Of a stretch of DNA of 64,000 nucleotides, positions 1 to 10,369 are shown in pieces. Source of the DNA: Malachius bipustulatus (lineage: Eukaryota; Arthropoda; Insecta; Coleoptera; Melyridae); NCBI GenBank assembly GCA_910589415.1, contig OU342630.1, forward strand, positions 86,300,186 to 86,364,185. Direction: 5' to 3'. The notes under the pieces are model-generated. The model searched no databases, was not told the DNA's origin, and saw nothing but the letters and a program-made list of their open reading frames with translations. Every line of letters begins with the position of its first letter. Position 1 is the stretch's first letter. Both the position numbers and the translations under genes were made by a program.

Positions 1-533
1 GTTAATAACATTTTCACAATGCCGCATGAACCCCCTTTATTTTTATAGTTGTTGGGACTGTAATTAGTGTGTTTTTCAAAACCATCTCGACGTTTTCCTG
101 CGTGGTCTCTAGAAATTTCTCGCACATATCCTAGCTCTGCGAAAATATCAATATACCAGATGGGTACCTAAAACCATCCGCCAACTGGTATAAATTGACA
201 GGTAATAACATGTATGATCCAGTCCAAACGGCAACGCTGCGAGATAAATTTCCCACAGCGAGTAGACCTGCAATCAAAAGTTTGGCGCCTGAGAAATAAT
301 GAGAGAAAGGCCTATTAGCCTCCTGGGTCTCAAAATCATTTTTCTCTAGCCACAAATGCACCTACGTCACGGAGTGAATCGAGAGACATTAATGGAAATG
401 GTAAACGTAATTTGAATTATAATTTTCGATAAAATAACTATTCACAAGCTTATTGTCTAGTGTGAAAAAATTTTCCCACATTTATACCTAAAGACGTAAG
501 TAGCAAGACCTTAATATTTATTATACAACTTAC
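1..533. other. Downstream flank of ABC exon, no exon recognised
   Basis: This stretch lies on the 3' side of the second ABC transporter exon (minus strand). The next exon should begin by completing a codon that starts GA. I saw no segment here resembling the expected continuation of an ABCB membrane domain. A 76-codon minus ORF (131-361) is interrupted by pyrimidine-AG sites and does not match the family. The next exon probably lies outside the window. Confidence 0.4.
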
Positions 534-1005
534 TCAGTAAAACTAGTTGCAAAATCTTCATTGTTGTTTAGTTCAAACCACTCAATATCCATGTTCAGAA
601 TTTTTTTGATGTATAGTTTTCTGATTCTTGAAACCTGAAAAATTATTCTTCAATTCATTGTTTGAAAAATATATTTTATGCTTAACCGAAATTGTAATCT
701 CTTACCTGTGCTAATGCGCAGTAACTGAACAAAGCCCCGACAACATAGGATAGAATGATAGTGCCCAATGCCACTGATGATGCCCTGATAGCGAAGAACT
801 TTGTCTCTGCATAAAGCTTCTTATTGAGAATCTCTTTCTCCGACAAATTGGTAACATTATATTGGTGAGCCGCATAATTAACGATAGAGCCCCCCGTTAC
901 GCCTGCCGCCAAGAAAGCTTGCAATGGAGGGCCTAAGCTGCTTATAACAGCCAAGAACAGGGCGATAACAAGTAGCACGCGCTCACAGATGGTAGAGTAA
1001 CGATA
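534..1005 (-). CDS. ABCB / P-glycoprotein-like ABC transporter, partial (two exons)
   Basis: Two exons can be joined in frame on the minus strand. Exon 1005-706 (300 nt, phase 0) follows a TTGACAG acceptor and ends CAG|GTAAG. It encodes YRYSTICERVLLVIALFLAV, an acidic/polar luminal loop, and a second hydrophobic stretch ending SYCALAQ. Exon 634-534 (101 nt) follows TTTTTCAG, encodes VSRIRKLYIKKILNMDIEWF and then a DFATSFT segment, and stops at GA|GTAAGT. The order RIR, then a D-I-x-W-F motif, then DFA..(M/F)T is the signature after transmembrane helix 2 of full-length ABCB/MDR exporters, which pump hydrophobic compounds across the plasma membrane using ATP. The nucleotide-binding domains are not in the window. 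A possible upstream mini-exon (MTLRNLK then GTAAGG, near 2024-2046) is in phase but too short to trust. The family call is strong; the subfamily number is unknown. Confidence 0.8.
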
Positions 1006-1009
1006 CTGT

Positions 1010-2528
1010 CAATAAAGAATAAATAATAATTAAAAATTATGTCAGGTAATTTTTTTTTTCTAAGAGGGAACAACGGTGTCTTAACTATGTAGATAAGACA
1101 TAGTCGCTCCACTCTGGTAAGTTTTACTTCGAGAACCAACTCATTCAACCGCCGACATGTTTTTATTTCATAAATAGTTGTATTCAAATACAAACATGTA
1201 TGGTGAGACTGGGATTCAAACACATAGGTACGGTGGCAGTGACACCGCTAAGTAGTTATGTCCACCACTTAAGTGTCGGATACGTTGTAAGCCACCAGCG
1301 TGTAAGAAGTGGCTTACACGCTGCCGACAGCGCCTGTGTGTAAACGTTTTATACTTGCTAGGAATAATTATTATAAAATTAAATTATTTATTAATTTAAT
1401 TATTATCAATAAAATTATTATAAAAATATCCTCACAAACAAAGCAAGTGTTGATAATATTCATCCGTATTCGTAACATAAGTTGAAGCTACTAAGTATAA
1501 GGTGCTACTTTTACTAGCGCAAACACCCTATTATTAAACCATTTAGTATTCTTCAGGGATTGGCGTGTAAGTCAAATCTCCCGTAAAGAACGTAAAGAAT
1601 GTAAAGAATGTAAATACTGTAAACAATTAATTTTACTATGAAATAAAACTATGATAGCTTAGTTTTGAAAACTTAATACCTACTAGTCTACAGTCACTGA
1701 TTTTTTGAATAAAGTTATTCATAAATTAACTACTAAAACGATTTAGTCCGGTTTACATTTTTATAATAATGGAGTTCATTTGGCCTGCTATTGAACCTCT
1801 TTCTACTTTTTTTTCTTCCTTCTGCTCTGCCTATGCCTACTAATAAAACTCTTCTATCTTCTCGATCTTGTGCATTAATACCTTAAACTAATTATAATAC
1901 AGAAAACGTAGCTCAAAAAGCGGCGACAAAATTAAGTGCACCTAGCATTTCGGGTCGGACCTAACGAACCTAGAGAGTAAGAGTGACTAAATAGATTATA
2001 GAATTGCACAGACTAATAAATAAACCACCTTACCTTTAAATTGCGTAACGTCATCCTATCTTGAAAGCTGGAAAACTTGCATTTTTGTTATCAATGACGT
2101 TATGGCCACTTTGGCTAAAACGTACCATAGGTACGTAAAATCATTAAAAGAATACAATGAAGTTTTCTTCTGAGTTAATTTGTTTGGCAGAAAAAAATAT
2201 GTGTTCGTCTGGATAGTGATAGTTAATTTGTTTATTGGGAGCGGAGTCATAAAAGCCTTTAGGTTTTTATAAATAAATACTCTCATAACAGTTACCTACA
2301 TATTTTCCTGAATGTGGTAAAAGTCTTTTATATTTTATAAAAGTCTTTATACCCATACAAATCTAACTGTTTCCGAAATATTTCAACTTGGTGTAACAGT
2401 GTTATTATTTTTAATGGACTGTTTTAGTGCAATAATTTAGCAATAAAATAGTTTTAATAATTAACTTGGTAATATTTTTAAAATAATGATTTGAAGTTAT
2501 CGGTGAATAGTAGATATAGTTCAAAATA
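1010..2528. other. Non-coding flank of the ABC gene
   Basis: AT-rich sequence upstream of the ABC exon with no convincing coding exon. The 76-codon minus ORF at 2056-2286 has no recognisable content. A short tandem-like run of a 'gtaaag' motif occurs near 1580-1620. Confidence 0.4.
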
Positions 2529-3819
2529 CAGTGTGTCGCATCTAAGACGAATACACCCCTGTATTTTCGTTCTTTGAAGAAGTCGGGGCTTGAAATTTTG
2601 TACAGTCATACAGACTGATGAGCGACACTTTTACGATATCTAACTAAAATTTTATCTTTAAACCTCGCCTACTACGTCTTCGCAAAGGGGGCGGATTACC
2701 GAGCTTCATGACAATATTAGCATTTGAACTTTTTCAATATTTTGGTCTCTCATAAAATTTTTACATATTTCCTAATTTAATAGTAAGAGTACCTACCATG
2801 GAAAGTTATAATCAGACAGTACCTAGTGTTAAATGTGTCAAATTATTACTTTTCATGAAACTAAAATTCCAATTTGCAAAATTATAATTTTTAATAATTT
2901 TATAAAGGATCAAAATAATAAAGAAATTTAATTGCGAATTTTGTCATGAACCTCGCTATCCAGGGTTAGAAAACGATTTAGAACTACTTTTTTGTACAAA
3001 TGCCATTAAAAGTCACACTTTTAACGACAACTGACAGTGTTAAAAGTGATTGTTTACATGGAAGCGTGTTAAAGATATTTTTAACACTAGTGTTAAAAAT
3101 ATTTCTATCTACTTTTTCTCTACATTCTCTTTTTAAACTACATTTTCTCATGATGAAATCAGACAAAATTGTAGGTAATAAATTTTTTTCATATTCTTTT
3201 TATTACTGGCAATATTAATAAAAAATAAGTACCTAGTCAAGAACACAATACAATAATGATTGTTCAGAAATTGCAAATAATAATAATTATTATAATGGGT
3301 ATAGCGTATTTTTTATTTGTATAGAAGCATTTGTTAGTAACCATAGCGTCGGCAACGGTTGCTATGCATAGTACACTTGTACTTATCTGAATATTTTACA
3401 ATGCAATTTGAAGTTGAGTGTCATTCTAAATTCATCAATTTTATTATCAAAATAGAGCAGTTTTACAAAAACCATTGTATGATATTCGTCTTAAAAGGGA
3501 TTTTATTTTGTTCGTGAAATTGTTCAATTCTCTCCGCTACGCTTCGCTCATTTCACAAACCTTTCCACTCACAACATAAAGCTTCACTATCAACACTAAT
3601 ATCATAAATACCTAGCTATTTTTGTAATTTTTTCGATGATTCTAACGATTTAATATATTGATAATTCGCCCTCTTTGCGAAGACGTTGTAGGTGGGGCTT
3701 AAAATTCAAATTTCAGTTAGTTAAAAAGTGTGGTTCATCAGTCTGTACCAAATTTCGAACCCCAACTCTTTCAAATAGAGAAAATACAGGGGTGTATTCA
3801 TCTTAACTGCGACAAACTG
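2529..3819. mobile_element. Non-autonomous DNA element with ~165-bp terminal inverted repeats
   Basis: The two ends are inverted copies. The left end begins CAGTGTGTCGCATCTAAGAC and the reverse complement of the right end begins CAGTTTGTCGCAGTTAAGAT. Homology continues about 165 bp inward, through a shared stretch containing ACACCCCTGTATTTT and another containing CGTCTTCGCAAAG, at roughly 75-80% identity. Each end abuts a TA, as expected for the TA duplication of Tc1/mariner-type elements. The 0.95-kb centre has no transposase ORF, so this is a non-autonomous copy, old by the divergence of its arms. Superfamily assignment rests only on the TA flanks. Confidence 0.75.
3075..3102. repeat. Perfect 14-bp-arm palindrome inside the TIR element
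   Basis: Centred on ACACTAGTGT with no spacer, both arms read ATATTTTTAACACT. It sits near the middle of the 2529-3819 element and would form a cruciform or a fold-back transcript. Confidence 0.7.
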
Positions 3820-3829
3820 TATTATACCT

Positions 3830-4690
3830 TAGTTAACATAACATTTTAACAAGTTTTGACTTCACATAACATTTATTATAGACTCTTGCCCATTTACCAA
3901 AGATTTAGACTCCAGTTAGGTATAGATATATAGAAAATAATTAAATCAAATTTAGATGAAGGGGTTATTATCTTCTTTGCTAATTTTAGTATAAAAAATT
4001 AATTTTTATATAAATATAGTCCTTTATTTATAAATTTCAGGAGACCTATCTTGCTTATCTACGCTTGATCTATCGGTGGATTTAAAAAGGTCATCCTATA
4101 CCAAACACCTACCCTTCTATTCATTTACAAAGTAATAAAATTGAAAGAACTTACCGAATAAAATAATGAAACATCGCTGGTCATGAAAACATCGCTGGTC
4201 ATGATTTTGGTATCATATACCTACTTTTTCTTCAAGTTTTCTTGAAATAAAGAACCTATTCAAAAATGTATTTAAAAATTATTACAACTTTAAAAGGGCC
4301 GATCCGTGACTAATACGACGTTTAGTTTTATAGAATAATAATAATAATAATAATAATACTAATAATGTTTATTTCCAACAGGCTCAAACACCCAATTACA
4401 GGAAATAGAGGAAAAACAGCAAGTGTACACCTATTATAATAATAATTACAAAAATTATGCTAAACACCCACATAAATAATAATAGTAAGATAACTATCAT
4501 AAGTAAAACAGTTCATAGTGGTGTTCAAAATACCGTCATGACTGTCAAAATGCACATCACATCGTTCCAAAATAATATTAAAATAATAACACATAATATT
4601 AAATGGGGATCGCTTCATCACATTAGTCCTGACGACGGAGAGTATAATAAAGTACCTATGTGCTGCCTAGCGTTATGACGAGGAACCAAG
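3830..4690. other. Non-coding, with AAT microsatellite
   Basis: No gene seen. An (AAT)n run occupies about 4333-4358. A 17-bp unit 'acatcgctggtcatgaa' is tandemly doubled near 4171-4204. The phrase near 4300 ('gtgactaatacgacg') resembles the outer part of the repeat near 38745. Confidence 0.5.
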
Positions 4691-5775
4691 AAACCTTCTT
4701 GGTTTCAATCGCATAAATAGTGTATTTTTATGCGACTCAATTGAGAATATTTTCACATCTTTTTAAATAGGTTTTCTGAAATTTTCCATAGGCAGATCAT
4801 AGGTATAGGTCACAGGTCATAATCAGTAGTTATAGAAATTTAGCCATTTTCACAATTTTCCTACCCAACGCCACTGGCTTATTAATAGAAATGATGCGAA
4901 CTTTATTGCAACTCAAATTTCAATTAATTTTCTTCCAATCTTGTTTATTTTTATTAGGTTTAGAATTTTTTTTCCATATTTCTCTTACCCAAAAATAGCC
5001 AATTTTTCGAAAATTCAAAAGACCGGCATATTAAAACGGCCGATTTTGCTCTAATGCAATAACAGACCACTCCTTGTAGATAACTTACTCCCACAAAAAA
5101 TTCAGTCGCCTAGATTGAAAACTGCGACCAGAAATGATACCTCAAAAATCGGGAATTTTGAACACCTGTATAGAAGTAACGCAACTTTTGGGGAATTTTT
5201 TACCGTAAATCAAACGTTATCCCAAAGTTTCACAAGAGTAAAAAATTTCGTTCACCAATGAAAGATTTTTACAGGTGCGTTTTTTAAATTTCAGAGAAAT
5301 AAACATTATTTTAAAAAAAATCGAATATCGCCGTCATTTTTCCTATTTGCTCCTTGTTTCAAGCGTCAAAGGACATTAGCGTAGCTGTCTACTGTGAAAA
5401 TTTCAGTTCAATTCCTTCAAAAATGTGCTCATAAATGATTAAAAAACACTTAGCCTTTTTTACCCTTTTTCCATTCACGCCACTGGTTTATTAATGGAAA
5501 CGATGCAAATTTTGTTGCATTAACTCAAATTTCAAATAATTTTCTGCCAATTCTGTTGATTTAGTTTCAAAGTTTTCTTCTCATCTTACTCATATTACAA
5601 AAATTTTTCAAAATACAAATGGCCAATTTGAAACGATTACGCCTATCTAACGTCATTCCAAAGTTTTACAAGGATCCAAAACTTCGTTCACTAATCTTGA
5701 AAGATAAACTACAGGAGCGCTTTTAAAATCGAAATTTCGTGTTTTGGAGAAATATACATATAAATACATCTAATA
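4691..5775 (+). mobile_element. Copy C of the hairpin-ended repeat family, 3'-truncated
   Basis: It starts AAACCTTCTTGG and carries AGTGTATTTTTATGC a little inside, like the starts of copy B (46491) and inverted copy A (ending 37444). The body contains the family's recurring module twice ('acgccactgg...ttattaat' at about 4868 and 5478) and the phrase 'gaagtaacgc' near 5166. Homology ends in the ATAC/ATAT run near 5760, before the terminal hairpin of the other copies, so this copy is truncated or decayed at its 3' end. Confidence 0.65.
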
Positions 5776-6105
5776 TAAATAAATTAAGTAAAAAGAAGAC
5801 GTATGTTTGGGTTCTAGGGCTCATAGATAATACTGATCTCAAGCCAAAAGCAGACAAAAACAATGTTGAAGACATGGATGGCCATTTCGCTCTTATTAGA
5901 GCTCCTCAGCATGTCTTATCAACAATCGTTATTGTCAACATCTAGCTAAAGATCAGTTGATACTATACATATTATACGGAAAGTTCACAATAAACTCCGT
6001 TACTTATATCAGGTAGTGACATCTCTGTGAGTGACGAAACTACCAACATAACTCTTCACTTTGTTGTTATAATTATATAAATGTATAATAAATTTTAAAT
6101 ATATA

Positions 6106-6560
6106 CCGGGTGTCCTGCTAAGGTCGGCCACCGGCCATATCTCAGAAAATAATGGGCCTAGAGCCTCAAAATAAAAAAATTCCAGACATAAATGACCACC
6201 AAAAATTCAATGAAAACATTTTCAAGATGGTCGCACTTCCAGAAATACAGGCAGTTTACACCTATTTCGTTATTTTAACGGGAAAACGTTGTAAATTATT
6301 ATATTTTTTAAATGTCTGGGGAAATCGAATACAGGTGGTTTTCACCATTGGAATTGAGATTGAGTGGTTTATGAGTTATACACAAGTGAAAATAGAAATT
6401 TCCCAACATCAAAGCTATTTAGAACGAGAATGGCTCAAGATATTGTAAAGCGGCTTACATGTCCCTATCTCAAATTTTCACATCATGGTATTCTACTATT
6501 GTGGTTTAAATTTTAATATAGAGAGATGAAAAATCGGATAATTTTCATCACCCTGTATTA
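6106..6560 (+). repeat. Degenerate TA-flanked repeat, one end only
   Basis: It begins at a TA followed by CCGGGTGTCCTGCTAAGG and runs to a CATCACCCTGTATTAAAAT phrase. The same inner phrases (ACATGTCCCTATCTC; ATCACCCTGTAT) recur in the 9860-10361 element and near 32830. I find no matching right end; the neighbouring reverse-transcriptase fossil probably interrupts it. Confidence 0.45.
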
Positions 6561-6589
6561 AAATTTACTCCAACCTAGTGGGATGAAAC

Positions 6590-7950
6590 ATGAAAAGTTA
6601 GGATAGGGCCATGTAAATCGTTTTTATCAATCAAAAATATGTATATCGTTTCAGCAAGGAATAAAAATTTCAAAAACTTCCTCTGAAAAGACTCCAAGTG
6701 AGTGATCTGTTGTTTATTAATGGGAAACCAAATCGTGCAAGCGTACTCAAGTCTCGATCTTATTAAACTATAAAAGAAACAGGTTAGTTCATTGATGTTT
6801 TTAAAGCTCCTACAATTATTACGGTAAATGAAACCGTAGAGTTTATGAGCCTTTGAGATTACATCGGAAATATCACATGCAAACGTAAGTTGGTCGTCAA
6901 ACAGCACGCCTAAGTCTCTAGTTGTCACAAGACTATTTAAGATGTACTTATCAGTGGAATAGTCCAGACTATTGCAATATAGGACAAGAACATATCTTGT
7001 TCTGCTTCCTGGAGAAAGACATGACGCTGCACCTGGATATAAGATTTAGTAGTAGTTGATATTTCCCACACCACGAAACAAGAGCATCGATATTCTGTTG
7101 CAGAACCAGACAATCGTTTGTAGAGTTAATTCTTGCATACATTTCAATATCGTCGGCGAACATCAGGGCGTTTGCAGGTCAGTAAAGGTGGAAGGTCATT
7201 AATTAAAAGCAAAAACAAGAGGGGACCCAAATTGAGTCCTGAGGCACTCCTGGGGTGGGAATAAATGTAGACGACGTGAAATTCCGATACCTAACACACT
7301 GTCTTCTTTCAAGAAGATATGATGTAAAAGTAGCGAAACAAGATAATGAGAGAATCCATAGAGCCTTAGTTTCTCCACAGTACATAATGATCTACTCGAT
7401 CAAATGCCTTCTGAAAGTCAGTATAGACCACGTCTACTTGACCTTTGATGTCGATAACCTCGGATGTAAACTGACAGTAAGTAGCCAAGCTAGTTACAGT
7501 CGATCGCATTGTGATGAATCCGTGCTGTGCTGCCAAATGCGGTTATATATGACGCATTCAAAGCACTTTGAAAAATTACACAGAAGTGAAATGGGTCGAT
7601 AGTTGGTAACATCGAATGCATCCCCTTTTTTAGGATAGGAGTTGTCTAGGCCCGCTTACATAATGTGGGAAAAACTTGAGTCTTAGCTATAAGATTAAAC
7701 AGGATGTGGAGAGGTTTCATGAAGACACCGGAACAGTCTTTAACTACAAAGCTCGGTATACGATCAGGTCCGGCGGTAAATGAGTCTTTCACCTGCCTCA
7801 AGCCAGACATTACTTCGTCCTATCAAATAGATGCAATGAAAAGGGACAAGTCAGATTGGATTTCCAGATCACCAAGAGGATGGTTTAGTTTAGAAGCAGT
7901 ATAGACTCTATTGAAAAACTCGCTGAAAGCATTTAAAATCAGGTCAGCAG
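6590..7950 (-). pseudogene. Jockey/CR1-like non-LTR retrotransposon, reverse transcriptase fossil
   Basis: Read on the minus strand in broken frames, the conserved RT blocks appear in order: TAGPDRIPSFVVKDC (about 7790-7740), NYRPIS (about 7605), QVDVVYTDFQKAFDRVD (about 7435-7390), PGVPQ (about 7250), FADDIEMYARI (about 7163), then RDLGVLFDDQLTF and YSLIRSRLEYA in the thumb/connection region (about 6925-6740), ending near FQRKFLKFL. Stops and frameshifts occur between blocks, for example just after the segment LCKRA. The blocks match, position for position, those of the intact ORF at 61982-63901, so the two belong to the same broad clade. No endonuclease domain is visible. The copy is inactive. 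Confidence 0.85.
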
Positions 7951-8520
7951 AATGCCAGGTACAGGACATCGAGGCAAGTCTAAATCTATGACTTTTTTTC
8001 CAACAGGTTCGAAGATACAGTGCATGTGTTTTTATGTTTGGACTTAAATTTTAAACGGCGAGATCTTTGAAACGGCTTGATGAAATCCAAAAAAATTTAG
8101 CAGAAACAATGTCCTACTGATGCACTTAAAGAGGACCTACCCGAAAATAAAAAATCTAGGAGCGTATTAGAAATGAAATTGTTTTCACTTTTTGACAGAA
8201 AAGCACATTTTCCGATTTTCGGATAAAACGGCATAGGATAAAAAGTACAGGAAAAATTCTATGAAACGAGCTTCTTGAATTGATCGGGACACTGCCAGCT
8301 TCACAAAAACATATCAAAGTAAGAATTTGTACTTTCCTAGACTTCAATTTGGAATTCTGCCGCATAAATTTTTTATATCTGCTGTTCCTCAAAATTCATT
8401 AAAATCATCAAATGCTGAGGTAGGTACTGCGAATTTACGGGATATCCTATTACCAGAATTTTAATTTTTAAATTTTTCTTCAAGAACTTATTTATAGACT
8501 AAGAGCCCGCGACTGCCATA
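7950..8520 (+). repeat. Fragment of the 38.7-kb inverted-repeat family
   Basis: Starting at TGCCAGGTACAGGACATCGA it parallels the sequence from about 38770 (TGCCAGGTATAGGACATAGA), continues through 'gcaagtctaaatctatgac' and 'gatgaaatccaa', and then diverges. It lacks the second inverted arm found in the fuller copy. It lies directly against the reverse-transcriptase fossil. Confidence 0.6.
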
Positions 8521-8529
8521 CGTTTGCAC

Positions 8530-9300
8530 AAAATTTCTGTGCGCATGTTCCCAACACAGGTAGGACTTTTTTTAGTTAATAACTCGGCAACCGTTGAATA
8601 TACATATAAAAAAAACACTTAATTTAAAAAGAGAGCTTAAATATTTTTTTGAAAAAAGTCTGTTTCTTTATACATTGTAATAACCTACAGAGGGGTCTGT
8701 AGATGAGGTGAAAAAGTATAGAACTTTTAAATTTGCGTATTTAAAATATTTCCTATTAACTGCATAGTAGGTAGAAGACAACAACGCAGCACTAGCTGCA
8801 GAGCAATTAATAGAAAACAAAAAAAACGAACTTTAGTCCATAGTTTGGAAGTGGTCGACAGACCAGCTTTAAATAACTAAAGGTCGAAACAGACATAAAC
8901 AAATAAAAGGGATATATCAGCAACCACCCGCGTGATCGTAACCCTCACATGCCACAGCAGAATTAAGACAGTAATAAACGTTCAACATCCAACTTACCAT
9001 AAAGTCCACCGTGACTGGCAAAGCCAAGCTGAAAGGATTTAAATACAATTTAAATAACCGCCTATGAGGAAACTGGCGCAGGAGTTTGGTCGCGATTTAC
9101 TATAAATACGGCCATTCAAATAAGCGAGGGAATACTGCAGTGCTGCCAACCCTACCGAAATTTCTGACGACAAACTCATTCTACCGAATTTTACGTTTAA
9201 CATTTTTTATAAAAAAAATGTGACATTTTCATGAAAATTTGTATACAATAAACAAATATTTCAATGTAAATTAATTATCTGAATGAAAATTAGGTAATTG
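8530..9300. other. Non-coding; TATA-like box near 9112
   Basis: No gene recognised. A TACTATAAATAC motif occurs near 9110, nearly the same as the one at 19378, followed by a GC-richer stretch. This may be the remains of a retroelement promoter. Confidence 0.35.
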
Positions 9301-9859
9301 TATACATCCGCGGCTCCTACGTTTCATCAATTTTTTCGGGACCGAGGAGCGAAATAGGGGTGCTGGGTGGGTAAGAAGCTAAAAACAGCCATTGCAAACT
9401 AATGTCAAGGTCACCACTAAGGCCTCTTTGGCACTACGGTCGAATTTCTATTTTTTACACTTTCAGGGCAAGGAATATATTTGAGATTAACAATAGCACA
9501 GTTTTTATAATGAATTTTGCATTTATTTTGCATTTATATTCCAAAATACGCGACATCGCTCATAATAGCGGTCCGACTACGTTTGCATGCCATGTATGTT
9601 GCGTATGTTACCAGACCGGCTCTGGTGTTGATATTACGAGTTTCCGCCGTCCACTCGACACTCTGACCTTGCATGTTTATTGTGATTTTCGCTGTTCTAA
9701 ACAGGCCCGCACTCAGGAAGATCCTCTTTTGATGCCCTTTTGTTCGCTTATCTTTCATTTGCAAAGCAAATGAATACCTTACTGGTGTTACTATAGGTAT
9801 GTCCTCCACCCCATATATGTGCCCCATATAGGTGAAACTGTAGGAACCGCGGATGTATA
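9301..9859. mobile_element. 560-bp element with ~26-bp terminal inverted repeats
   Basis: The left end reads TATACATCCGCGGCTCCTAC and the reverse complement of the right end reads TATACATCCGCGGTTCCTAC, both followed by GTTTC (with one extra base on the right). No transposase is encoded; the overlapping ORFs of about 100 codons on both strands show no known domain. Its right end abuts the next element, so one inserted at the edge of the other. Confidence 0.7.
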
Positions 9860-10361
9860 CAGGGTGTTCTACAAGCTCTATGACAAACTTTGACAGATGG
9901 TAGGTTGCTTGATTTTAAACATATTTTTTTTAATAAACATGGGTCCGATTCGTTTTTGTTTAGAAGTTACAAGCATTTATAAAATAGTAATTTTTCAAGT
10001 TCAAGGCCCTGTAAAAGGAAAACGGTTCAAGATAGTGGTATAGAAACATTTGTACTTTCTTTGATTTTTTTAAATGTGGAGAAATCTCAGATTTTTTCAA
10101 ATTTTTTATCACCCTGTATAAACATTTCATCTACATCATTGGATAGTACATGAAAAGTTAAAATAGGGACATGTAAGCCGTTTTTCTCTATCTTGAGCCG
10201 TTTTCGTTGTAGAGGGCCTTGAACTTGAAAAATGGCGATTTTTTAAATGCTTGTAACTTCTAAACAAAAACGAATCGGACCCATGTTTATTAAAAAAAAT
10301 ATGTTGAAAATCAAGCAACCTACCATCTGTCAAAGTTTGTCATAGAGCTTGTAGAACACCC
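9860..10361. mobile_element. Fold-back miniature element with ~155-bp arms
   Basis: The left arm begins CAGGGTGTTCTACAAGCTCT after a TA. The right arm is its inverted copy, ending in CTTGTAGAACACCC. The arms run about 155 bp with only a handful of mismatches (about 97% identical by eye), so the insertion is fairly recent. The middle 190 bp includes ATCACCCTGTATA, a phrase shared with the repeats at 6540 and 32870. No coding capacity. The last bases of the right terminus are slightly degraded. Confidence 0.85.
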
Positions 10362-10369
10362 ATAATGAC

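Noticed and set aside
131..361. 76-codon minus ORF as the next ABC transporter exon
   Set aside because: Content does not match the family and it lacks the phase needed to complete the GA codon.
2024..2046. MTLRNLK mini-exon as first exon of the ABC transporter
   Set aside because: In phase and followed by GTAAGG, but seven codons with no family match is too little evidence.
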